This document shows positions 17,047 through 24,740 of a DNA stretch of 44,761 nt, one piece after another (the first letter of the stretch is position 1; the number at the start of each line of letters is the position of its first letter). The notes beneath the pieces were generated by a model that did no database searches, was not told the origin of the DNA, and saw nothing but the letters and a program-made list of their open reading frames with translations. This stretch comes from Elusimicrobiota bacterium (GTDB lineage Bacteria; Elusimicrobiota; Elusimicrobia; Elusimicrobiales; UBA9959). The position numbers were made by a program, and so were the translations under genes. Where the stretch lies: NCBI GenBank assembly GCA_009773155.1, contig WOVA01000018.1:1-44761 (forward strand), written 5' to 3'.

Positions 17047-17080
17047 AAAAAAAAGAGCCGCCTCGGGGCGGCTCTTTTTT
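17047..17080. terminator. Bidirectional rho-independent terminator (msrA / cNMP gene)
   Basis: A 12-bp stem (AAAAGAGCCGCC paired with GGCGGCTCTTTT, loop TCGG) has a T-run on each strand. It lies between convergent genes and is the clearest intrinsic terminator in the window. Confidence 0.9.
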
Positions 17081-17094
17081 GCCGGGGCCGGAAC

Positions 17095-17550
17095 TTATTT
17101 GTGCCCGAGCTCTAACTTGCGCTCGTCGGAGAGCTTGCGTATCTCCTCGGCGAACTTCGGGTTCTCTTTCGCGGCCGCCTCGAAATGGTCCGCCAGCAGA
17201 ACGAATACGCGGGTGGGCTCCTCGCAGGTGACCGTGGCGTTGCGCGGCTGGCGCGAGAGCAGCGCCATCTCGCCGAAGAAGTCGCCGGGCCCGAGATCCG
17301 CCATCTTTTTGGGGAAGGGCAGGAAGCCTCGTTTGACCTTTACGCTCACGGCGCCGGATTCTATGGCGTAGAAGGCGTCGCCCGGGTCGCCCTGCGAGCA
17401 GATCTTCTCGCCTTTCCCGTATTCGCAGAGCGTCACCCAGGCCAATATCTTCTCCAGCAGGGCCATGCTCATGGAGGAAAAGAACTTTATCTTCGCCGTT
17501 ATGCCGGTGAACCTCACCGTGTCGGCGTCGGTCATCGTGATCTTTTTCAT
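17095..17550 (-). CDS. Cyclic-nucleotide-binding domain protein
   Basis: This 151-aa protein is a single CRP-type cNMP-binding beta-barrel. It shows GEKICSQGDPGDAFYAIESGAVSVKV, then LGPGDFFGEMALLSRQPRNATVTC, which matches the phosphate-binding cassette (FGEMALL...RNATV). There is no DNA-binding HTH, so it probably acts through protein contact. Its ATG overlaps the stop of the small upstream gene (ATGA), giving a coupled pair. Which cyclic nucleotide it binds, if any, cannot be read from the sequence. Confidence 0.9.
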   Translation of the reverse strand: MKKITMTDADTVRFTGITAKIKFFSSMSMALLEKILAWVTLCEYGKGEKICSQGDPGDAFYAIESGAVSVKVKRGFLPFPKKMADLGPGDFFGEMALLSRQPRNATVTCEEPTRVFVLLADHFEAAAKENPKFAEEIRKLSDERKLELGHK

Positions 17551-17771
17551 TTTTCTTCCTTCTCCGCTATCAGCTTGAGGGCGGCGTCCTTGCTGGAGGC
17601 CGACACCATGACCCGGAACATCACGGCCGGGCCGAAGAGCGCCGCGCTGCCGGTCGCGTTGGAATCGAAGAGGAAGGCCGGTACCCCGGCGGCGTCCAGC
17701 ATCTCCCGCACGATGGCGGCCTCATGGAAACTCTGGCTGCGGAAAACGCATTCCGGATCTTCCTGTTTCAT
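17547..17771 (-). CDS. Small DUF2007-like putative signal-transducing protein
   Basis: This 74-aa protein shows FRSQSFHEAAIVREMLDAAGVPAFLFDSN and a C-terminal VMVSASSKDAALKLIAE. That plan resembles DUF2007 proteins, where an F...EA.....L...GI segment and a final V...D...A..L helix recur. The ATG has a GGAGGG site upstream and a TGG-TAGAAT promoter at 17792-17797. It is translationally coupled to the cNMP-binding protein, so the two may form one regulatory unit. The function is unknown. Confidence 0.65.
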   Translation of the reverse strand: MKQEDPECVFRSQSFHEAAIVREMLDAAGVPAFLFDSNATGSAALFGPAVMFRVMVSASSKDAALKLIAEKEEK

Positions 17772-17791
17772 TGGGGACCTCACCCTCCGAT

Positions 17792-17797
17792 ATTCTA
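17792..17797 (-). promoter_or_regulatory. Extended -10 (TGG-TAGAAT) for the DUF2007-like/cNMP operon
   Basis: On the minus strand TGG precedes TAGAAT. The ATG lies 20 nt downstream with a GGAGGGTGAGG ribosome site between, so this gene is leadered. Confidence 0.5.
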
Positions 17798-17855
17798 CCA
17801 AAAAAAGCGCCGCGGCCTTCCCGTCGGCGGGGTTTAATTTTATACTTTCATTTGC

Positions 17856-17861
17856 TAAACT
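17856..17861 (+). promoter_or_regulatory. Extended -10 (TGC-TAAACT) for the deoxyhypusine-synthase-like gene
   Basis: TGC precedes TAAACT, and an AT-rich TTTAAT occupies the -35 distance. The predicted leader is about 65 nt and includes the GGAGG site. Confidence 0.45.
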
Positions 17862-17931
17862 GAATACGCGGGGATAAAGGGAAATAATGCGCGTTCCTGC
17901 GTTCTTCCCCGGGTTACGGAGGTCTGACTTT

Positions 17932-18939
17932 ATGGGAAATGCCACTTCAGCCAAGCCCGCGCAGGCCGTCAAGGGCGCGATAAGCTCTTTCATAGAGCGC
18001 AACTACCGGCATTTCAATTCCCTGGCCCTCAGGAACGCGGCCGACGCCTACAACGTCCACATCGAAAAGGGCGGTAAAATGTTCCTGTCCATGGCCGGCG
18101 CGATGAGTACCGCCGAGCTGGGCATAACGCTGGCCGAGATGATACGCCAGGGCAAGATACACGGCATTTCCTGCACCGGCGCCAACCTGGAAGAGGACGT
18201 CTTCAACCTGGTCGCCAGCAACGAGTACGAGAAAGTCCCCAATTACCGCGACCTGAGCCCCGAGCAGGAGAAGGAGCTGATGGAGCGCGGTTTCAACCGC
18301 GTCACCGACACCTGTATCCCGCAGGACGTGATGTACCACATCGAGGACCACATAGTGAAGCGCTGGAAGGCCTCGGAGAAGACCGGCAACCGCAAGTTCC
18401 CCCACGAACATTTTTACGACCTCCTGCTCTCCGGCGACATCAGGAAATATTACCAGGCGGACCCGGCCGACAGCTGGCTGCTGGCCGCCGCCGAAAAGAA
18501 CCTGCCCATCTACGTGCCCGGCTGGGAGGACTCCACGCTCGGCAACGTCTACGCCGCCAAGTGCATCAAGGGCCAGCTCAAGCCCGGCACGATGAAGACC
18601 GGCATCGAGTACATGATGCACCTGGCCGACTGGTACCAGAAGACCAGCCGGGAGACCGACCCCGGCATAGGCTTCTTCCAGATCGGCGGCGGCATAGCCG
18701 GCGACTTCCCCATCTGCGTGGTCCCGATGATAGAGTGCGACCTGCGCAAGGAGGTCAAGATGTGGGGCTATTTCTGCCAGATCTCCGACAGCATCACCAG
18801 CTTCGGCTCCTATTCCGGCGCCGTGCCCAACGAGAAGATCACCTGGGGCAAGCTGGCCGTGGACACTCCCAGGTTCGTCATAGAAAGCGACGCGACTATA
18901 GTGGCCCCGCTTCTGTTCAGCTATGTGCTGAACCACTGA
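17932..18939 (+). CDS. Deoxyhypusine synthase family protein (possible homospermidine synthase)
   Basis: This 335-aa NAD-dependent enzyme shows family motifs MFLSMAGAMSTAELG, ISCTGANLEEDVF, FFQIGGGIAGDFPICVVP and SGAVPNEKITWGKLAVD. The last contains the catalytic lysine (K307) that carries the aminobutyl group in deoxyhypusine synthase. Bacteria lack eIF5A, so bacterial members are thought to make homospermidine or to modify another target. The ATG chosen has a GGAGG site 9 nt upstream; an in-frame ATG at 17887 has none. The secreted amylase gene follows 14 bp after its stop, with no obvious metabolic link. Confidence 0.88.
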   Translation: MGNATSAKPAQAVKGAISSFIERNYRHFNSLALRNAADAYNVHIEKGGKMFLSMAGAMSTAELGITLAEMIRQGKIHGISCTGANLEEDVFNLVASNEYEKVPNYRDLSPEQEKELMERGFNRVTDTCIPQDVMYHIEDHIVKRWKASEKTGNRKFPHEHFYDLLLSGDIRKYYQADPADSWLLAAAEKNLPIYVPGWEDSTLGNVYAAKCIKGQLKPGTMKTGIEYMMHLADWYQKTSRETDPGIGFFQIGGGIAGDFPICVVPMIECDLRKEVKMWGYFCQISDSITSFGSYSGAVPNEKITWGKLAVDTPRFVIESDATIVAPLLFSYVLNH

Positions 18940-18953
18940 ACGCCAGGGCCCTG

Positions 18954-20585
18954 ATGAAGACCGCCGCCGCGCTGTTTTTCCTGCTCCTGTCGCCGGCCCT
19001 CCCCGGGTCGGCGGCGGACTTCCGCGACGAGACGATATACCTGGTCCTCACCGACCGCTTCGCCGACGGCGACCCCTCCAATAACGACATCTACGGGGAC
19101 GAATATCTCCCCGGTAACCTGCGCTACTACCAGGGCGGGGATTTCCGCGGCCTGATGGACAATCTCGCCCACATAAAGGACATGGGCTTCACGGCCGTCT
19201 GGATAACCCCGCCGGTCATGCAGCCTCCGGGCCGCTACGTGAACTCCTCGGAGACCTACGACGCGGCCGGCTACCACGGCTACTGGGGCTGGGATTTCTC
19301 CAGGATAGACCCGCACCTGGAGTCGGACGGCGCGACTTACGCCGACCTCATAAAGAAGGTCCACTCCAGGGGGATGAAACTGATACAGGACGTAGTCCCC
19401 AACCACGCGCACGGCGGCGACACCCATCCTTCGGTGAAATGGCACGCCGACAACGGCAAGGTGCGCGGTCTGGGCCTGGAGTTCGACTATCACGCCGACG
19501 ACAGGGGCTGGTTCACCCGTTCGGGCCCGGTGCTGGCCGACCTGCTGGACTTCAACGACTCCAACCCGGAGACGGTGAAGTGGCTCACGGACATCTACCT
19601 GAAGTACCAGGCGCTGGGCGTGGACGCGTTCCGCCTGGATACCGTCGTCTGGATGAGCGACGAGTTCTGGCGCCATTTTACGGGCGCGCTGCACGCGGCG
19701 AAGAAGGATTTCTTTATCTTCGGCGAGGCCTGGACGCGCGACGATTTCGATATGCTGGCCCGCTACAGCAACCTCGCCCCGGGCGATCCGATGAACAGCG
19801 CCATGAGCCTGCTCGACATGCCGCTCTCCGCGATGGGGACCTGGGGGCCGATGGAGGAAGTGTTCAAAGGCGGGGACTATTCGAAGGCCGACGCCATATT
19901 CGCGCACGACCATAAGTACAAGGACGCCACTTACCTGGTCACTTATCTGGACAATCACGACAAGCCGAGGTTCAACGGCACCGGCGAGGAGGGCCAGGGC
20001 ACGCCGGCGTCCGCGGAGCAGTATTTCGACGCGCTCAACTTCTATTTCACGGTACGCGGCATCCCCTGCGTCTATTACGGCACCGAGGTCCGGATGGCCG
20101 GCGGCAATGACCCGGACAACCGCAGGATGCTCGGAGCCGAAGGCATAAAGAAGGCGAAGACCGACCCCGTCTATCATCACCTGAAGAAGCTCAACGCCAT
20201 GCGCAGGTCCGCCGCGCCGCTGCGGCGCGGCGCGCAGACGCTTATCTCCTCTTCGAAGGACTCCTATGTCTTCAGGCGGGACTATGAGGGCGAGACCGCC
20301 GTGGTCCTGCTCAACAAGGGTTCCTCGCCGGCGCTGCTCAGGGCCGGCGGCGTTCCCGCCGGAAAATACCGCGAACTCTATGCCGGGGAGAAGGCCCGGG
20401 TCTCTTCCGGCGCGCTTGAAGCGGAGGTCCCCGCGCACGGCGTCCGCGTTTTCGTAAAGGGTAAAGTCAAAGGCCGCCCCTGGCGCCTGTCCGGCGGCCC
20501 GAGGGGGACGTTGTTTAGTTCTTTAGTTTTCGACCCTCCAGAGACCCCTATTAAGCCCCTGAAACGGCGAAAACTAAAGAACTAA
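18954..20585 (+). CDS. Secreted GH13 alpha-amylase family protein with repeat-derived C-terminal tail
   Basis: This 543-aa protein has a signal peptide (MKTAAALFFLLLSPALPGSAA) and the four GH13 regions. Region I is DVVPNH, region II FRLDT (nucleophile D229), region III FGEAW (acid/base E258) and region IV LDNHDK (D336). It hydrolyses or rearranges alpha-glucans outside the inner membrane. A C-terminal beta-sandwich ends near HGVRVFVKG. The last ~27 residues (from about 517) and the stop codon are encoded by the palindromic repeat at 20504-20596, so the native C-terminus seems to have been replaced. The start is inferred from the signal peptide; its ribosome site is weak. Confidence 0.9.
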   Translation: MKTAAALFFLLLSPALPGSAADFRDETIYLVLTDRFADGDPSNNDIYGDEYLPGNLRYYQGGDFRGLMDNLAHIKDMGFTAVWITPPVMQPPGRYVNSSETYDAAGYHGYWGWDFSRIDPHLESDGATYADLIKKVHSRGMKLIQDVVPNHAHGGDTHPSVKWHADNGKVRGLGLEFDYHADDRGWFTRSGPVLADLLDFNDSNPETVKWLTDIYLKYQALGVDAFRLDTVVWMSDEFWRHFTGALHAAKKDFFIFGEAWTRDDFDMLARYSNLAPGDPMNSAMSLLDMPLSAMGTWGPMEEVFKGGDYSKADAIFAHDHKYKDATYLVTYLDNHDKPRFNGTGEEGQGTPASAEQYFDALNFYFTVRGIPCVYYGTEVRMAGGNDPDNRRMLGAEGIKKAKTDPVYHHLKKLNAMRRSAAPLRRGAQTLISSSKDSYVFRRDYEGETAVVLLNKGSSPALLRAGGVPAGKYRELYAGEKARVSSGALEAEVPAHGVRVFVKGKVKGRPWRLSGGPRGTLFSSLVFDPPETPIKPLKRRKLKN

Positions 20586-20596
20586 ACAACGTCCCC
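20504..20596. repeat. Palindromic repeat, family A, second copy with longer centre
   Basis: The arms 20504-20532 and 20568-20596 are exact 29-bp reverse complements. The outer 24 bp are identical to the copy at 2554-2605. The 35-bp centre is unrelated to the 4-nt loop of that copy. It overlaps the 3' end of the amylase gene and ends 11 bp before the prfC start, so it fills the whole gene boundary. Confidence 0.9.
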
Positions 20597-20607
20597 TTTA
20601 TGACTTT

Positions 20608-22191
20608 ATGATAAATCCCAAAGAGATAGCCAAGAGGCGCACTTTCGCCATCATCTCCCACCCGGACGCCGGCAAGACCACGCTGACGGAAAAATTCCTG
20701 CTCTACGGCGGCGCCGTGCAGCTGGCCGGTTCGGTCACGGCCCGCCGCAGGCAGCAGAGCACCTCGTCGGACTGGATGGAGCTGGAGAAGAAGCGCGGCA
20801 TCTCGGTCAGCTCCACCGTGCTGCAGTTCGACTACGGCGGCCGCAAGGTCAATCTGCTCGACACCCCCGGCCACCGCGACTTTTCAGAGGACACCTACCG
20901 CGTGCTGATGGCCGTGGACTCGGTCATCATGGTGCTCGACGCCGCCAAAGGCATAGAGACGCAGACGCTCAAACTCTTCGAGATCTGCCGCATGAGGCAG
21001 ATCCCGATCTTCACTTTCATAAACAAGATGGACCGCCCCGCCAGGGAGCCGCTGGAGCTGCTCGACGAGATAGACAAGTCGCTGCGGCTGCAGACCTATC
21101 CCGTCAACTGGCCGCTGGGCATGGGGTCGGATTTTAAGGGCGTCTTCGACAGGCGCTCGCGCGGCCTGCACCTCTTCGAGCGCGTGCCGGGCGGGGCGTA
21201 CCGCGCGCCGCTGACCGTGGTGAAGGCCCTCGACAAGGAACTGGACGGCAAGGCCGACCGGATATCCGCGGCGCGGTTCCTGGAGGAAGTTTCGATGCTC
21301 GACGCCGTGGGCGACGGGTTCGACCGCGAGGCCGTGCTGCGCGGGGACCTGACGCCCGTCTTCTTCGGCAGCGCCGTCAATAATTTCGGCGTGCAGCTGC
21401 TGCTGGACAACTTCCTGACCATGGCGCCAGAGCCGCGCGCGCAGACCGCCCTCTCCGGCCCCGTGGCCGTCGACGACCCCCGGTTCTCCGGCTTCGTCTT
21501 CAAGATACAGTCGAACATGGACCCCAAACACCGCGACCAGATCGCCTTCCTGCGCGTCTGCTCGGGCCGTTTCGAGCGCGACATGAAGGTGTTCAACGCG
21601 CGGACCAAAGAAACGCTACGCATCTCCAGCTCCCACAAGCTCTTCGGCCGCGAGCGCGAGACCGTGGACGAGGCCTACGCCGGCGACGTCATCGGCATAG
21701 TCGGCCACGAGGAGTTCCGCATCGGCGACACCCTGACCGAGGACCCGGCGATAATCTACCCCGAGGTGCCGCGCTTCCCGCCCGAGCACCTGGCCTTCCT
21801 GCACTGCGGCAATACGGCGCAGTTCAAGCGCTTCCGCTCCGGCTTCGACCACCTGCTGCGGGAGGGCGTGGTGCAGACTTTCAATATCCCGAGCTCTCAG
21901 TCGCGCGTGCCGCTGCTGGGCGCCGTCGGGCCGCTGCAGTTCGAAGTGCTGCAGTACCGCCTCGCCAACGAGTACGGCGCCGACGCGCGGCTGGAGCAGA
22001 CCACCTGGGAGGTGCTGCGCTGGCTGGGCAGGGATTCGGAGCCGGTCACCGAGGACATGCTGCCCGCGGGGGCGCGGCTGGCCGAGGACCCCGAAGGCAG
22101 GCCGGTCCTGCTCTTCGCCAGGGAGTGGGACTGCAAGTATTTCCTGGAGCGCCACCCCAGGGTGACGCTGTCAAAGCTTCCGCCCCGTTAG
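20608..22191 (+). CDS. prfC: Peptide chain release factor 3 (RF3)
   Basis: This 527-aa translational GTPase recycles RF1/RF2 from the ribosome. The G motifs are clear: G1 HPDAGKTTLTE, G2 KKRGISVSST, G3 DTPGHRDFSEDTYR, G4 NKMDR. RF3-specific stretches include SDWMELEKKRGIS, KIQSNMDPKHRDQIAFLRVCSG and GAVGPLQFEVLQYRL. The length matches the family. No Shine-Dalgarno or typical -10 is visible upstream, because the palindromic repeat ends only 11 bp before the ATG. Its expression signals may have been altered by that insertion. Confidence 0.96.
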   Translation: MINPKEIAKRRTFAIISHPDAGKTTLTEKFLLYGGAVQLAGSVTARRRQQSTSSDWMELEKKRGISVSSTVLQFDYGGRKVNLLDTPGHRDFSEDTYRVLMAVDSVIMVLDAAKGIETQTLKLFEICRMRQIPIFTFINKMDRPAREPLELLDEIDKSLRLQTYPVNWPLGMGSDFKGVFDRRSRGLHLFERVPGGAYRAPLTVVKALDKELDGKADRISAARFLEEVSMLDAVGDGFDREAVLRGDLTPVFFGSAVNNFGVQLLLDNFLTMAPEPRAQTALSGPVAVDDPRFSGFVFKIQSNMDPKHRDQIAFLRVCSGRFERDMKVFNARTKETLRISSSHKLFGRERETVDEAYAGDVIGIVGHEEFRIGDTLTEDPAIIYPEVPRFPPEHLAFLHCGNTAQFKRFRSGFDHLLREGVVQTFNIPSSQSRVPLLGAVGPLQFEVLQYRLANEYGADARLEQTTWEVLRWLGRDSEPVTEDMLPAGARLAEDPEGRPVLLFAREWDCKYFLERHPRVTLSKLPPR

Positions 22192-22238
22192 TGCTCGTCC
22201 GCGACGGACCTCTTGCCGGCGGCCAAAGGATGCATGAA

Positions 22239-22418
22239 ATGAAAAAACTGGTGATGTGGGAAATACTTCTTATACTGGCCAGCGTGCTGATGTTCCGCTC
22301 TTTCTGGGTGTTCCTGGACGGGTTCGACTGGATGAATTCCACAGCCGGACTCCTGGTCTCTTTCGCCGCGGGGATGCTGCTGGCCGGGCGCGCCCTGGCC
22401 GGCATCAATTCCCGCTAA
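22239..22418 (+). CDS. Small two-helix membrane protein
   Basis: About 59 aa: MKKLVMWEILLILASVLMFRS, then FWVFLDGFDWMN, then a second hydrophobic helix TAGLLVSFAAGMLLAGRALAG. The ATG follows an AAAGGA site by 8 nt. Starts at 22230 (ATG) or 22191 (GTG overlapping the prfC stop) are alternatives. It lies just after prfC on the same strand and converges on the next gene with a 2-bp gap. The function is unknown; the clean ribosome site and helix pattern suggest it is real. Confidence 0.6.
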   Translation: MKKLVMWEILLILASVLMFRSFWVFLDGFDWMNSTAGLLVSFAAGMLLAGRALAGINSR

Positions 22419-22420
22419 CT

Positions 22421-24727
22421 TCAGCGCCGCAGTACCTTTATCCCGAGAGCGGAAGCCTTTTTCGATATCTCCGGAGCCGCCCCCGGTGTCTTGATCAGAG
22501 CTATTTCCTCGACGGGGACCGACTCCCAGAGCCGCCCCTCCAGCCAGCCCACGTCGTGGCGGGCGATGAGGCCGGGGAGGTCTTTCTCCGCCGCGCCGAG
22601 GAAGTCGGCGGAGGCCCGCGGCGGCAGCGCCCGCAGTTCGCCGACGACCTGCAGCGCCAGCGCGCGGGGGAGTTGCGCCGGCGCTATTATCCACGAATTA
22701 AAAAGTTCCTCCGCGTCCGCGGCCATATCCGGGTCCTCCGCCGCCTGGTCAGTCGTCACGCCGGCCCCCTCCGCCACAATGGCCAGCGCCCGCATGGCCG
22801 AGCGGCGCGTGGCCCAGGTCCTGCGCTTCCATGTCCTTTCCTTCACCCGCACCACCGTGTCGCCGTATTTCTCCGGGCCGTCCCAGTAGGACAGCGTGCC
22901 GAAGATATAGCGCCGCGCCCCGTATGACAGCTGTTCGTAGTCCGGCGTGAACGGCTTAACCTCGTCGCCCTTGAGCAGGCTGACCAGCTCGGTGGAGAGG
23001 AAGGCTTCGTCCTCCAGCAGCCTGGCGGCGCGCGCCCGGCTCATCCTGACGGAGAAGGCGGGGGGATGGGAACTGAAATAGGCCTCCAGCTTCGCGAGCA
23101 GTCCCGCCTCGTCCGCCGAGAGCGGGGCGATCAGGCGCTCTTCCGCCGCCAGGTTGAGCGCGGACTGTTCCGCCAGGGTGCGGCCGAGCCGCTTCTCTAT
23201 CGGCTGCCAGCCCGGCGGTATGCCGCGCAGCAGCCAGTCGCCCAGCCCGCCTATGTAATTCTCTATGTTCGCGTATTTCGCCCCGGAGTCCTGTCTGGCC
23301 AGGCTGGCCCGCGCCAGCACCTTGTCGATGACGGGCCTGTGCAGCGGGAAATCGGTGACCAGCACGGCGAAGCCCAGCTTAAGCCCCAGCCCCGAGAGTA
23401 TTTCGGCGGCCGGCCCCATCTCTACGTCAACGGTGGAGACTCCCGCGTCCAGCGCGCGCCTGATCCAGTCCGGAGTCTCTTCCAGCGGTGACAGCGCGCT
23501 GCTATGGGCTCTGAAATCGGCGGCCGAGCCCAGTTCATTGGGCACCGCGTCGCCGGAAGGGGTTATGACATGCGAAGGATAGGCCATGTCGTAGAGGCCG
23601 CGGGGGTCCAGCGAGCCGCCCGAGCCGGCTATTATGACGGTATGTATGCCGGTGGACTTTTTCACCAGGTACCTGATGTTCTCGCCCAGCGTCTCGCCGT
23701 AGAAAGAGGAATGCGCCGTGATCACGCCCCAGCGGCCTGCGCCGGCAGGCTTGTATACGTCCATCCGCCAGTCGCCCTCGCTGTCCGAGACGGAGGTAAG
23801 GGAATACGGGGCCCAGTAAGTCCTGAAAGCTTCGCCGTAGCCCGCGATGACTCCCTCGAGGGAGTTCAGGGCGGCGGGAGCCTGCTGGTGCAGGCGCTCC
23901 AGCGCCTTGTAGTAGCGTTCGTAGGCCGACCGCGCCTCGGCCGCTTTTATGGACGGGCCCTTCCGGCCGGAAAAATATCTTTTCAGCAGCAGCTCGAAGT
24001 GGCGCAGGTAGACCCGGCCCTGAAAATCTGACAGCAGCAGCGTCTTCCGTCCTCCCTTTCCCTCTATCAGCCAGAGCTTCTTGGCGTAGGAGCTTATGGG
24101 CAGGTTCAGCGCGGTTATCCCTGCGGCCGCGTCCAGCCGCGGCAGCAGGGCGGGCAGGCCCAGGTTGGAGAGCCAGATCTCGTCGCCGGGTCCCAGCGCG
24201 TCCAACAATACCGTAAGAGGTCCCAGCCGTGAGGCGGCGTAGCCAGACGCGTCCTTCCAATCGACCAGCCCGGGGTCGGTGCCGGCCGTCTCCGGGGTCC
24301 CTCCGTCGTAGAATTTGGAATCCGGCGGCGGCTCCGCGGGCAGGGGGGGGAGCGTCTCTTCGCAGGCCGGGCGGTCCGCTGGCGCTATATAAGCCCGGGC
24401 TTCGGCTATGGCGGCCTCGGCCTCGCCGCGCGCGTCCGGACCGAGGGAGTCCAGCGGCAGCGCGGCCGCCGTCCGGGCGAAGAGATCGCCCTGCGCGAGG
24501 CCCGTTTCGGCGGCGGCCGCCGCCAGCGCGGCGTCCAGGGCCGCTGGCGCGATACCGCCGGCCAGCTTCCCGACGGCCGGGCTCTTTTTCAGCTCATAGA
24601 CGATGGAGTCCCAGAAAGCGCCGGCGCTCTTAAGCCGCAGGTCGCGGCACAGCGCCGGGTCCGCGGCGGCCCGCAGCGGCGCGGCCGAAGCAAGGAAAAA
24701 GACAAACAGTGATATCGTCCGTATCAT
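22421..24727 (-). CDS. Large secreted protein of unknown function (central nucleoside-phosphorylase-like segment)
   Basis: This 768-aa protein has a signal peptide (MIRTISLFVFFLASAAPLRAA) and no lipobox. A central stretch includes RWGVITAHSSFYGETLGENI, TVIIAGSGGSLDPRGLYD, VSTVDVEMGPAAEILSGLG and FAVLVTDFP. This recalls the purine/uridine phosphorylase fold, where a Gly-rich loop and a V-E-M-(G/E) motif line the nucleoside site. The likeness is by eye and not firm. The C-terminal ~250 residues look helical and repeat-like. It is downstream of, and probably co-transcribed with, the ankyrin protein gene (13-bp gap). I would not name an activity. Confidence 0.6.
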   Translation of the reverse strand: MIRTISLFVFFLASAAPLRAAADPALCRDLRLKSAGAFWDSIVYELKKSPAVGKLAGGIAPAALDAALAAAAAETGLAQGDLFARTAAALPLDSLGPDARGEAEAAIAEARAYIAPADRPACEETLPPLPAEPPPDSKFYDGGTPETAGTDPGLVDWKDASGYAASRLGPLTVLLDALGPGDEIWLSNLGLPALLPRLDAAAGITALNLPISSYAKKLWLIEGKGGRKTLLLSDFQGRVYLRHFELLLKRYFSGRKGPSIKAAEARSAYERYYKALERLHQQAPAALNSLEGVIAGYGEAFRTYWAPYSLTSVSDSEGDWRMDVYKPAGAGRWGVITAHSSFYGETLGENIRYLVKKSTGIHTVIIAGSGGSLDPRGLYDMAYPSHVITPSGDAVPNELGSAADFRAHSSALSPLEETPDWIRRALDAGVSTVDVEMGPAAEILSGLGLKLGFAVLVTDFPLHRPVIDKVLARASLARQDSGAKYANIENYIGGLGDWLLRGIPPGWQPIEKRLGRTLAEQSALNLAAEERLIAPLSADEAGLLAKLEAYFSSHPPAFSVRMSRARAARLLEDEAFLSTELVSLLKGDEVKPFTPDYEQLSYGARRYIFGTLSYWDGPEKYGDTVVRVKERTWKRRTWATRRSAMRALAIVAEGAGVTTDQAAEDPDMAADAEELFNSWIIAPAQLPRALALQVVGELRALPPRASADFLGAAEKDLPGLIARHDVGWLEGRLWESVPVEEIALIKTPGAAPEISKKASALGIKVLRR

Positions 24728-24740
24728 TATCAGGCTCCGT

